Shown: positions 1 to 5,407 of the stretch, piece by piece | How positions within the stretch are numbered: the first letter of the stretch is position 1 | Layout of the letters: each line of letters begins with the position of its first letter | Assembly (NCBI GenBank): GCA_019454865.1 | Contig: JACFNJ010000161.1 | Location: 1-5,407 of the forward strand | Length of the DNA stretch: 5,407 bases | Direction: 5' to 3' | Source: Bacteroidia bacterium | Lineage (GTDB): Bacteria > Bacteroidota > Bacteroidia > UKL13-3 | Notes under the pieces: model-generated | The model's database searches: none | Told to the model about the DNA's origin: nothing | Seen by the model: the letters and a program-made list of their open reading frames with translations, nothing else | Translations under genes and position numbers: made by a program

Positions 1-3000
1 CCTATAAGTCGTAAAGTAAGAATTCTGCCTGCACCTATGTTAACTGCGGTAGGTGATGATAATTTCCAAAACGAATTAACTCTTCTATTAATAGTAATAC
101 CTCCATCGCTAAAAGCAGGTGTAATATCTGTATATCCAACAATATTATTATGAGTAACCATTATACTTCCACCGGTAGCAATCCCAGTATTTAGGCTGAA
201 TAAAACACTTCTATCACGCGAACCAATTGAAAGTGGAAAACCAGTTGAATATTCAAATTGTGGCCTTGCTCCACTTGCGTACCACCTAGTAAATGAGCCA
301 TTGTTTCCTAACTGAACAAAACCAGATGTTCTTGTTAACCTACCGGTACTACTTACAGATGTTCCTAAAACAAGAGAATTATTTCCAATGTTTAAAACAC
401 CTTTAATTAAATTCAATGAATCTTCAATATTTATATTTCTATTCGAAACTAATCCTTGAGCATCATTAATAGTTAAACAATTAAGAGTAGCTGCTCCTGC
501 TGAAATTTCATTGAAAGAACCTGTTTGCATACTATTAGCAGCGGGACCATATATATAATTGGGATTACCAGCAACTGAAATTATAGTTGGCAAATTACTA
601 AATGTTCCGGCTGTTGTTGTCTCATCCAATCCTCCTATAGTTATATTAGCTCTATATAATGCTGAACCTATTGATATTGCCGATAATGCATTTGTAACAT
701 TTCCTTTTTCCATTACTATTCTTTCCAATTCCCAGGTACCTGTATTTGAAAATGTAACGCCACCAGTATTTGCAACACGTAAAGATAACCATGATGCTGT
801 ACCTGCGCCAGATACTACTCGAGGAGAAGTTCCTTCTAACTCAATACTTCCAACACCTGGACCTGTTGAAGTAGGGTAAACCGCAGAAATAATTCCATTG
901 TTTTTTATATGTCCTTCAACTATCACTTTTCTCCCAACACCAGCACTCCCGGTTTGCAAATAACTTCCTGTTTCTAAAATTAAAGAGTCCTCAATAATTA
1001 AATTGGAGCTTATTCTACAGTAGCGTGAATTTGAAGAACTATAATTATTTCGAATTATTAATTTATGTAATGGAACAGCAGAAATAATATTAAAACCACA
1101 TGAACTACTTAATACTCCACCTGATTTTATAGACACTCCATCGCCTATTGCAAAAGCTCCACCACTAATATTTCTGTATCCGCCACTTTGAATATTGATG
1201 GATGCAATTGTAGATGTAAGTGGTGCTGTACTATGCGGGTTTACAATTTCAATTAACCCATCAGTAAATTCAAATGTACTGGAAGTATTTACTGAAAAAA
1301 TTGAAACATTGTTTGAAAGATTATTTAATCCTTGTGGATCAATAGAAAGTTTACCACCATAAACTAATAACTGAGCTGAGGCTATGCCAAATATTGTAAA
1401 ATTACCTTTAAGGTTACATTCTCCACCATTTAACTTTAATACTCCGTTTGTAGTTATATAATTAGAATTAGCACCTGTACCCAAGTTTATTTTTCCTGCA
1501 TCTATTCGTAATTCACCAAATAAACCAAGTGTAGCAATTCCAGTAACTAATGGTACCGGGCTTAAATTAATTCCAGTATGATTTAACCAAAAACGAGAGT
1601 TGTTATTATTAACAAAATACACCATAGAGGTGTGAAATGAATTAACAACAATTGGTGCTGATAATTTCATAGTACCTGAATTCACTATCATTCGTTGAAC
1701 TGATGTATAACTCGAAAGTGAAGAAGGCTGTGTAAATGTTCTTAAAAACTCAATTTGATTATTCAGGCTTCCTTTATTTACATATATAAAAGGGATATCG
1801 CAAGTAGCTCCTGAACCGGTAACAGTTGCATTCTGAGTCCCATAAAAAAGCACTTGTACTGAGGCAGTTGTTTGCATATCAAAAGTTCCATCAACAATTA
1901 AATTTCCTGCTGCAGTACTAGTAAGTGCTGAACCTCCAATGTATAAATAAAATGGATTTGCAGCCGGGCCTGTGCCGCTACCTGCATTAAAGTTACCTGT
2001 TGGATAAACAATAACATCTCCATTTACAACAAAATATTGATTTGCGTTGGAAGTCCAATATGCCAAAGTACCTTTAACTAATAAAGTACCACATGCTCCG
2101 GTTGCGGCATTAAATATAACTGAATGCCCAACTGAAACCTCAGCACTATCTTGACTTGTTGGTACAGTGCTAGTATTCCAAATGGATGGATCATTCCAAT
2201 TACCACTATTTATTGTGTAAATTTTATTGGCTGGCAATGTAGTAGCTACACCGTCAGCAGGTGCTGATATGCTTTCTCTATATGAGAATAATCGCCAAGA
2301 ATATTGTGTACTAGATGTTAATCCGGTAACTGTATATGTAGTTAAATTTGGAGGTAAGGTTATTTCATATTGATATGTTAATCCACCATTTGTAGAACGA
2401 TATAATGCAAATCCGGATTCATTGGATGGATTAATCCAATTTAATCGCATTGAACTTGATGTGATATTGTTAATTGTAATAACGCCCGGATCGTCAGGAG
2501 GGTCAGGTGTCCATACATAAGCACGATTGTTTCCTGCTGTAGGTGTATGTATATTCGCAATTGGACCACTCACACCGACTGAAAACGGGGTAGTACTACT
2601 TGTCGAAATTGTATTTGTAGTAACATCTAAATTATTGTACAATGTTGGCGAAAATTGAAAGCCAACATTATAATTTTTAGGCAATGTTAAAGTAGCAATC
2701 ATTCTTCCATATACATACTCAATTGTCCCTGTGGATTCATACAAGCGTACTTGAAAAGTATTTGTATCATTTACTACAGTAGTATTAATTGCCATTCGTA
2801 AAAACTCAACTACCAAAACACGATTTGTTTGAGATCCTACAACTTTATAATGTACTCTACCAATTGAGCTTGTTCCAATACCTCCAGATGGACCTGCAAC
2901 CCCTAACATTGGTGCTAACCGAACCCCTGCCCAAGGGCTACCAAAACCATAACTTGCGGCTGCCATTGTACCAATTCCTACCCACCCATTGGAAGTTACG

Positions 3001-3275
3001 TTAAATTGAGTTTGTCTAACTCCCATTATCCAAAAATCAAATCCGATACTTTGCATAGCAGAAGTTGAATTGTTTTGACTTCCGCCAATTAATACTGTTG
3101 TGCCTGTTGTCATATCAATATCATCAATCAAGCTACCCATGGTTCTGTACAATGACGAAGATGTATTAGTACTGAACTGGTAATTACTCATACTTTGAGC
3201 AAATGATGTTACGGATAAAGTAAAGGTTAATATCAGTACTTTAAAAAATAAAACTAAGGGTGTAAAAAACTTCAT
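1..3275 (-). CDS. Large secreted FN3/beta-repeat surface protein (adhesin-like), C-terminus outside window
   Basis: The minus-strand frame is open from ATG at 3275-3273 to the window edge, giving 1091 codons without a stop. The start is bounded by an in-frame TAG at 3314-3312, and a good signal peptide follows it. Order of parts: signal peptide (1-26); beta-rich N-terminal domain (about 30-250) with SNGWVGIG and LYESTGTIEYVYG segments typical of Bacteroidota secreted proteins; fibronectin type III domain (about 265-347); a GNW..P..W module (about 352-389); then strand-turn repeats rich in Ser, Thr, Asn and Gly to the edge, with a FTRWYASG segment near 995-1002 and RVNSFWKLSSP near 1065-1075. 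These repeats resemble the long stalks of Bacteroidota adhesins. No catalytic motif is seen. The role is inferred: cell-surface or extracellular matrix adhesion. A T9SS sorting domain would be expected after the window edge but is not visible. The family call is fairly sure; the exact function is unknown. Confidence 0.88.
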   Translation of the reverse strand, partial: MKFFTPLVLFFKVLILTFTLSVTSFAQSMSNYQFSTNTSSSLYRTMGSLIDDIDMTTGTTVLIGGSQNNSTSAMQSIGFDFWIMGVRQTQFNVTSNGWVGIGTMAAASYGFGSPWAGVRLAPMLGVAGPSGGIGTSSIGRVHYKVVGSQTNRVLVVEFLRMAINTTVVNDTNTFQVRLYESTGTIEYVYGRMIATLTLPKNYNVGFQFSPTLYNNLDVTTNTISTSSTTPFSVGVSGPIANIHTPTAGNNRAYVWTPDPPDDPGVITINNITSSSMRLNWINPSNESGFALYRSTNGGLTYQYEITLPPNLTTYTVTGLTSSTQYSWRLFSYRESISAPADGVATTLPANKIYTINSGNWNDPSIWNTSTVPTSQDSAEVSVGHSVIFNAATGACGTLLVKGTLAYWTSNANQYFVVNGDVIVYPTGNFNAGSGTGPAANPFYLYIGGSALTSTAAGNLIVDGTFDMQTTASVQVLFYGTQNATVTGSGATCDIPFIYVNKGSLNNQIEFLRTFTQPSSLSSYTSVQRMIVNSGTMKLSAPIVVNSFHTSMVYFVNNNNSRFWLNHTGINLSPVPLVTGIATLGLFGELRIDAGKINLGTGANSNYITTNGVLKLNGGECNLKGNFTIFGIASAQLLVYGGKLSIDPQGLNNLSNNVSIFSVNTSSTFEFTDGLIEIVNPHSTAPLTSTIASINIQSGGYRNISGGAFAIGDGVSIKSGGVLSSSCGFNIISAVPLHKLIIRNNYSSSNSRYCRISSNLIIEDSLILETGSYLQTGSAGVGRKVIVEGHIKNNGIISAVYPTSTGPGVGSIELEGTSPRVVSGAGTASWLSLRVANTGGVTFSNTGTWELERIVMEKGNVTNALSAISIGSALYRANITIGGLDETTTAGTFSNLPTIISVAGNPNYIYGPAANSMQTGSFNEISAGAATLNCLTINDAQGLVSNRNINIEDSLNLIKGVLNIGNNSLVLGTSVSSTGRLTRTSGFVQLGNNGSFTRWYASGARPQFEYSTGFPLSIGSRDRSVLFSLNTGIATGGSIMVTHNNIVGYTDITPAFSDGGITINRRVNSFWKLSSPTAVNIGAGRILTLRLI
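363..521 (-). repeat. Degenerate beta-repeat unit 3 (protein level)
   Basis: Residues about 919-971 read GSFNEISAGAATLNCLTIND, then GLVSNRNINIEDSLNLIKG and VLNIGNNSLVLG. It keeps the Gly-x-Gly-like turn, the Leu-x-Ile-Asn strand and the ladder strand with Ser-Leu-x-Leu ending in Lys-Gly. The IEDSL pentapeptide (950-954) also occurs at residues 761-765 (complement of 981-995), where an isolated ladder strand (NLIIEDSLILETGSYLQTGS) sits without the first half of the unit. Confidence 0.5.
696..845 (-). repeat. Degenerate beta-repeat unit 2 (protein level)
   Basis: Residues about 811-860 contain IELEGTSPRVVSGAG, then WLSLRVANTGGVTFSNTG and WELERIVMEKGNV. It matches unit 1 in the order Gly-Thr, Val-x-Gly-x-Gly (here VVSGAG), a Val-(Ala)-Asn strand, a Val/Ile-x-Phe strand and a final x-Gly-x-Val ladder strand. 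It is the clearest unit in the stalk and resembles autotransporter-like stalk repeats in overall pattern. Confidence 0.5.
1659..1850 (-). repeat. Degenerate beta-repeat unit 1 (protein level)
   Basis: Residues about 476-539 run from LFYGTQNATVTGSG through IPFIYVNKGSLNNQIEF to VQRMIVNSGTMKLS. The layout is a Gly-Thr turn, a Val-x-Gly-x-Gly turn, a strand ending in Val-Asn, another strand, then a ladder strand ending in a Ser-Gly turn. It aligns by eye with units at 696-845 and 363-521. The likeness is in the protein pattern only; the DNA copies have diverged, so this is an old duplication rather than a recent tandem repeat. Confidence 0.5.
2109..2222 (-). other. GNW..P..W module that opens the beta-repeat region
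   Basis: Residues about 352-389 begin IYTINSGNWNDPSIWN, followed by TVPTSQDSAEVSVGHSVIFN. The pattern of Gly-Asn-Trp, Pro-x-x-Trp, a Val-Pro-Thr turn and a Gly-His-Ser/Thr-Val strand recurs at the head of beta-helix-like stalks in many Bacteroidota secreted proteins. It marks the switch from the FN3 domain to the repetitive stalk. Recognised from general family knowledge; no specific function is assigned. Confidence 0.7.
2235..2483 (-). other. Fibronectin type III domain in the adhesin-like protein
   Basis: Residues about 265-347 have the FN3 pattern: MRLNWINPSNESGFALYRS (strands B-C with the conserved Trp and a Tyr), a YTVTGLTSSTQYSWRLFSY segment matching the conserved Tyr-Thr-Val-x-Gly-Leu-x-x-x-Thr-x-Tyr F-strand region, and a closing TTLP. 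A Pro/Asp-rich linker (TPDPPDDPG, about 256-264) precedes it. FN3 domains in such proteins usually act as spacers or carbohydrate- or protein-binding modules. Binding here cannot be judged from sequence. Confidence 0.85.
3198..3275 (-). other. Signal peptide of the adhesin-like protein
   Basis: Residues 1-26 form a lysine-containing start (MKFF), a long hydrophobic stretch and a small-residue cleavage site SFA before Gln27. This is a usual Bacteroidota Sec signal with Gln at the predicted +1 position. A lysine at residue 12 interrupts the hydrophobic run, so the effective core is residues 13-22. No Cys follows the cleavage site, so the protein is not an evident lipoprotein. The next methionine (29) would discard the signal and is rejected as the start. 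Confidence 0.85.
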
Positions 3276-3303
3276 ATTTATATAGTGTTTACGGTTATCT
3301 AAA

Positions 3304-3334
3304 TTAATTTTCTAACTGCTAAAACGTAATTTTG
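3304..3334 (+). promoter_or_regulatory. Candidate promoter of the M1 peptidase gene
   Basis: TAATTTTG at 3327-3334 matches the Bacteroidota -7 consensus TAnnTTTG exactly. The -33 position, 19 bases upstream (3304-3307, TTAA), fits the TTTG consensus poorly, so the site may need an activator or be weak. It would give a start near 3341 and a leader of about 44 bases. One exact short match in AT-rich DNA can arise by chance. Confidence 0.35.
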
Positions 3335-3341
3335 CATTATA

Positions 3342-3372
3342 CAATTTTAGTATATATTATTGAACTAACAAA
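3342..3372 (-). promoter_or_regulatory. Candidate promoter of the adhesin-like gene
   Basis: On the minus strand TTTG (3372-3369) is followed after 19 bases by TAAAATTG (3349-3342), one mismatch from TAnnTTTG. Order and spacing agree with the Bacteroidota -33/-7 promoter, and a start near 3336 would give a leader of about 60 bases. An alternative exact box, TACATTTG (3376-3369), has no TTG at the right distance upstream. Inferred from consensus only. Confidence 0.35.
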
Positions 3373-3384
3373 TGTAATAATATA
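3353..3384 (+). promoter_or_regulatory. Perfect 9-base inverted repeat ending at the M1 peptidase start codon
   Basis: TATATTATT (3353-3361) and its exact reverse complement AATAATATA (3376-3384) are separated by 14 bases. The right arm touches the ATG at 3385. If transcribed, it would form an A-U-only stem just before the start codon; as DNA it could be an operator. Stability would be low, and such repeats are common in very AT-rich DNA, so a function is uncertain. Confidence 0.35.
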
Positions 3385-3450
3385 ATGTTAAAAAAATCAC
3401 TACAATTTTTAGTTTTAATACTTTTTTTAATCCCTGTAAAAAGCTTTTCT
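3385..3450 (+). other. Signal peptide of the M1 peptidase
   Basis: Residues 1-22: a basic start MLKK, a hydrophobic core of Leu, Val, Ile and Phe, then PVKSFS before Gln-Gln at 23-24. Cleavage after Ser22 gives an N-terminal Gln, as in many Bacteroidota exported proteins. No lipobox Cys is present, so the enzyme is predicted to be periplasmic or exported rather than a lipoprotein. Confidence 0.85.
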
Positions 3451-5407
3451 CAACAAGTAAATCAGGCACTTAATTACAACATAACAATTGATGCTGCAAA
3501 TGTGCTAAACAATGGTATAAAAGGGCAGACAGAAATAATTGTGGAAAAGAATGATACCTCAAATAAGTTAAACCTTGATTTATTAGGTTTTACGGTAGAT
3601 AGCGTTTGGATTAACCAACAAAATGCAATTTTCATTCACAATTCACCTAGCCTTTCAGTTGACCTACCAATTAATACTCCGGACACATTTACAGTAACAG
3701 TGTTTTATCATGGTGCACCACAAAAAGATGCAACATGGGGAGGGTTTTATGTTGAGGGGAATTTTGCTTTCAATTTAGGGGTTGGATTTAGCTCAACTCC
3801 TCATAACTTAGGAAAAGCTTGGTTTCCATGTTTTGACAATTTTACTGACCGTGCATTATACCGCTTTAACATAACTACACAATCAACATATTCTGCGGTG
3901 TGCAATGGAACATTGATAGCTGATAGCGCTTTACAAAACGGCAACCACATTTGGCATTGGCAATTAGCTCATCCTATTCCTACTTATTTGGCAGGCATAG
4001 CAATTGGAAAATATGTTTTTGTAAAAACTGAATATAATGGATTGAACGGAAATATACCTATAGTACTAGCGGCAGAAGCCAAAGACACCGTTAAACTAAA
4101 GCAATCATTCCAAAACTTAAGCAGTGCATTAACCTGTTTTGAAAATAAATTTGGTGCTTACCCTTTTGAAAAAGTAGGATATGTTATTGTTCCATTTAAT
4201 GGTGGGGCAATGGAACATGCTACATCCATAGCATATCCATATTATGCAATAGACGGAAGTACAAATTTTGAAACCTTAATGGCACACGAACTATCGCACC
4301 AATGGTGGGGAAATGCCACTACTTGCGAAACTGCTGAAGACATGTGGTTAAATGAAGGCTGGGCAAGCTATTGCGAATCTATATTCTTAGAATGTTTGTA
4401 TGGCAAACCTGCAATGGTTGCTGATTTACAAGCTAAATTAGCCGATGTATTAGTAAATGCTCCTACTTCAGATAATGGTTACAAAAGTGTTGCAAATATG
4501 GATGAAGCACATACTTATGGCACACATGTTTATAAAAAAGGTGCTTTAATGGCACATGTTTTACGCACTATAATGGGAGATTCTGCATTTTTTGTGGCTT
4601 GCAAAAGCTATCTTAATAAATATAAATTTATGAGTGTAAATACTTCTAAATTAAAAGAAGAATTTCAAAAACACACATCTGTTTCTTTAAATGATTTTTT
4701 TGATCAATACATTTTAAAGAAAGGACATTATGATATTATTGTGTTACAATCACACACGGATACATCAGGCAACATACTAACTTTGGATTTATTAGAATTA
4801 AACAGATACAAAACAAAAACTAACGAAACAAGTAAAGTAAAAGTTAATGTGTTTTTCAAGGATAAAACAAATCAAACAATAGAAGCCATATTAAATCAAG
4901 GAAAGGGAAGCGTAAATGTGAATATACCTATTTCAAAAGACTATAGTTACGCTTTAATAGATGAAGATAATAATTACGCTTTAGCACATACCTCCGAAAA
5001 GGTTACTTTAACCAAAAAAGGAGTAACTGTTGTAGATAATGCAAAGGTTAGTTTAAATGTTCAAAACATTACAGATACTGTACAACTTACCATTCAGCAC
5101 CATTGGGTGGGACCAACACAAGGAGATGCACGCGAAAGAGGCTTAAGAATTAGTAAAGAAAGGTATTGGAGTGTATATGGAGCAATGCCGATTCCATTTA
5201 CATGTTGGGCGTTTTTTGCTTATGATGGAAGTAGCTCAGCATTTTTAGATGAAGAACTTTTTAATTCAATTACTACTGAAGATAGCTTAGTATTATTATA
5301 CAGAAAAAATGAAAACATGCAATGGCGTGTATTGAGTAATACGGAGGCTGTATTTCAACCCGGAGGAAATCCAAATGATTGGCTTGGGCGGTTTTGGGTT
5401 AGTAAAT
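3385..5407 (+). CDS. Secreted M1-family zinc metallopeptidase (aminopeptidase-like), C-terminus outside window
   Basis: Open from ATG 3385 to the window edge, 674 codons with no stop; an in-frame TGA at 3361 bounds the start. The signal peptide is residues 1-22. The N-terminal beta domain (about 24-208) contains the family signature WFPCFDNFTDRA (146-157). The catalytic domain (about 209-446) has GGAMEHAT (273-280), zinc ligands in HELSHQWWGN (His301, His305, with Glu302 as catalytic base), the third ligand Glu324 in WLNEGWASY exactly 18 residues on, and the catalytic Tyr383 in VYKKGALMAHVL. All residues needed for activity are present, so it should remove N-terminal residues from peptides outside the cytoplasm. 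The motif usually written GAMEN ends in His here. Instead of the long helical C-terminal domain of PepN-type enzymes there are a beta-rich segment (about 447-545) and a further domain with HHWVGP (572-577) and ERYWSVYG (592-599). A T9SS sorting tail may follow. Substrate specificity is unknown. Confidence 0.95.
   Translation, partial: MLKKSLQFLVLILFLIPVKSFSQQVNQALNYNITIDAANVLNNGIKGQTEIIVEKNDTSNKLNLDLLGFTVDSVWINQQNAIFIHNSPSLSVDLPINTPDTFTVTVFYHGAPQKDATWGGFYVEGNFAFNLGVGFSSTPHNLGKAWFPCFDNFTDRALYRFNITTQSTYSAVCNGTLIADSALQNGNHIWHWQLAHPIPTYLAGIAIGKYVFVKTEYNGLNGNIPIVLAAEAKDTVKLKQSFQNLSSALTCFENKFGAYPFEKVGYVIVPFNGGAMEHATSIAYPYYAIDGSTNFETLMAHELSHQWWGNATTCETAEDMWLNEGWASYCESIFLECLYGKPAMVADLQAKLADVLVNAPTSDNGYKSVANMDEAHTYGTHVYKKGALMAHVLRTIMGDSAFFVACKSYLNKYKFMSVNTSKLKEEFQKHTSVSLNDFFDQYILKKGHYDIIVLQSHTDTSGNILTLDLLELNRYKTKTNETSKVKVNVFFKDKTNQTIEAILNQGKGSVNVNIPISKDYSYALIDEDNNYALAHTSEKVTLTKKGVTVVDNAKVSLNVQNITDTVQLTIQHHWVGPTQGDARERGLRISKERYWSVYGAMPIPFTCWAFFAYDGSSSAFLDEELFNSITTEDSLVLLYRKNENMQWRVLSNTEAVFQPGGNPNDWLGRFWVSK
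4201..4533 (+). other. Catalytic core of the M1 peptidase (GGAMEH, HExxH-X18-E, Tyr383)
   Basis: The exopeptidase-type motif GGAMEH is encoded at 4201-4218; its Glu277 would bind the free amino end of the substrate. HELSH is at 4285-4299, and the third zinc ligand Glu324 at 4354-4356 lies in LNEGWASY. The transition-state tyrosine, residue 383, is encoded at 4531-4533 before Lys-Lys-Gly-Ala. Spacing between all elements matches the M1 family, which supports an active enzyme rather than a decayed one. Confidence 0.93.
5026..5407 (+). other. C-terminal accessory domain of the M1 peptidase (partial)
   Basis: From about residue 548 the protein has alternating strands (VTVVDNAKVSLNVQN, VQLTIQHHWVGP), an aromatic RISKERYWSVYG segment at about 589-599, and then acidic and aromatic stretches to the window edge (NPNDWLGRFWVSK). 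It resembles the region between catalytic domain and sorting tail in secreted Bacteroidota M1 enzymes. I do not recognise a named domain. It may help substrate binding or surface attachment. Confidence 0.55.

Larger units (their letters stand above)
3276..3384. promoter_or_regulatory. Divergent intergenic region between the adhesin-like gene and the M1 peptidase gene
   Basis: This 109-base, strongly AT-rich spacer is the only non-coding stretch in the window, and both start codons face away from it. It must hold the promoters for both genes unless these lie inside coding sequence. No Shine-Dalgarno sequence is seen before either ATG. The last bases before them are A/T-only on the right (aataatata) and ATATAAAT on the left, as is usual in Bacteroidota. 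In-frame stops at 3312-3314 (TAG, minus) and 3361-3363 (TGA, plus) limit both genes to the stated starts. Confidence 0.8.

Noticed and set aside
559..879. Plus-strand open frame of 106 codons
   Set aside because: It lies antisense inside the large minus-strand gene, whose frame is open throughout and encodes recognisable repeats. The plus-strand product has no family likeness or signal, and the frame is explained by few stops opposite Ser/Thr/Gly-rich repeats.
2789..3004. Plus-strand open frame of 71 codons
   Set aside because: It is antisense to the conserved N-terminal beta domain of the minus-strand protein. The product is Leu/Gln/Pro-rich with no recognisable motif.
3187..3191. Met29 of the minus-strand protein as an alternative start
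   Set aside because: It would remove the whole signal peptide, and the upstream ATG at 3275 is bounded by an in-frame stop.
1..3275. Possible tandem DNA repeat array or CRISPR-like structure in the repetitive left part
   Set aside because: No identical direct repeats with regular spacing were found by eye. The repetition is at the protein level and within an uninterrupted reading frame.
3369..3376. Exact TACATTTG box on the minus strand as the adhesin-like gene promoter
   Set aside because: The nearest upstream TTG (3405-3403) is 26 bases away, too far for the usual spacing. The TTTG-N19-TAAAATTG pair fits better despite one mismatch.

Overview
The window holds two long, divergently transcribed genes. 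Both run off the window edges, and a 109-base AT-rich spacer (3276-3384) separates them. Low GC, A-rich leaders without Shine-Dalgarno sequences, a TAnnTTTG-type promoter box and the protein families all suggest Bacteroidota, probably an environmental Flavobacteriia- or Chitinophagia-like lineage. The lineage is an inference from gene style, not from a marker gene.

Left part (1-3275, minus strand): a very large secreted protein, 1091 codons visible with the C-terminus missing. It has a signal peptide, an N-terminal beta-rich domain found in many Bacteroidota surface proteins, one fibronectin type III domain, a GNW..P..W module, and then a long Ser/Thr/Asn/Gly-rich series of degenerate beta-strand repeats. 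It looks like a surface adhesin or matrix-type protein. No enzyme motif is visible.

Middle (3276-3384): start codons on both sides, an in-frame stop upstream of each start, candidate back-to-back Bacteroidota promoters, and a perfect 9-base AT-only inverted repeat ending directly at the right-hand ATG.

Right part (3385-5407, plus strand): a secreted M1-family zinc metallopeptidase, 674 codons visible with the C-terminus missing. It has a full HExxH-X18-E zinc site, a GGAMEH exopeptidase-type motif and the catalytic tyrosine. In place of the helical C-terminal domain of cytosolic M1 enzymes it has beta-rich C-terminal regions.

Both proteins have Sec signal peptides and belong to families that often end in a type IX secretion (T9SS) sorting domain, but both C-termini lie outside the window, so T9SS export is only a prediction. 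A plausible joint picture is a surface/secreted pair, one structural and one peptide-degrading. Divergent neighbours need not be functionally linked. I found no RNA gene, CRISPR array, insertion sequence or clear terminator, and no convincing sign of a wholly new system.
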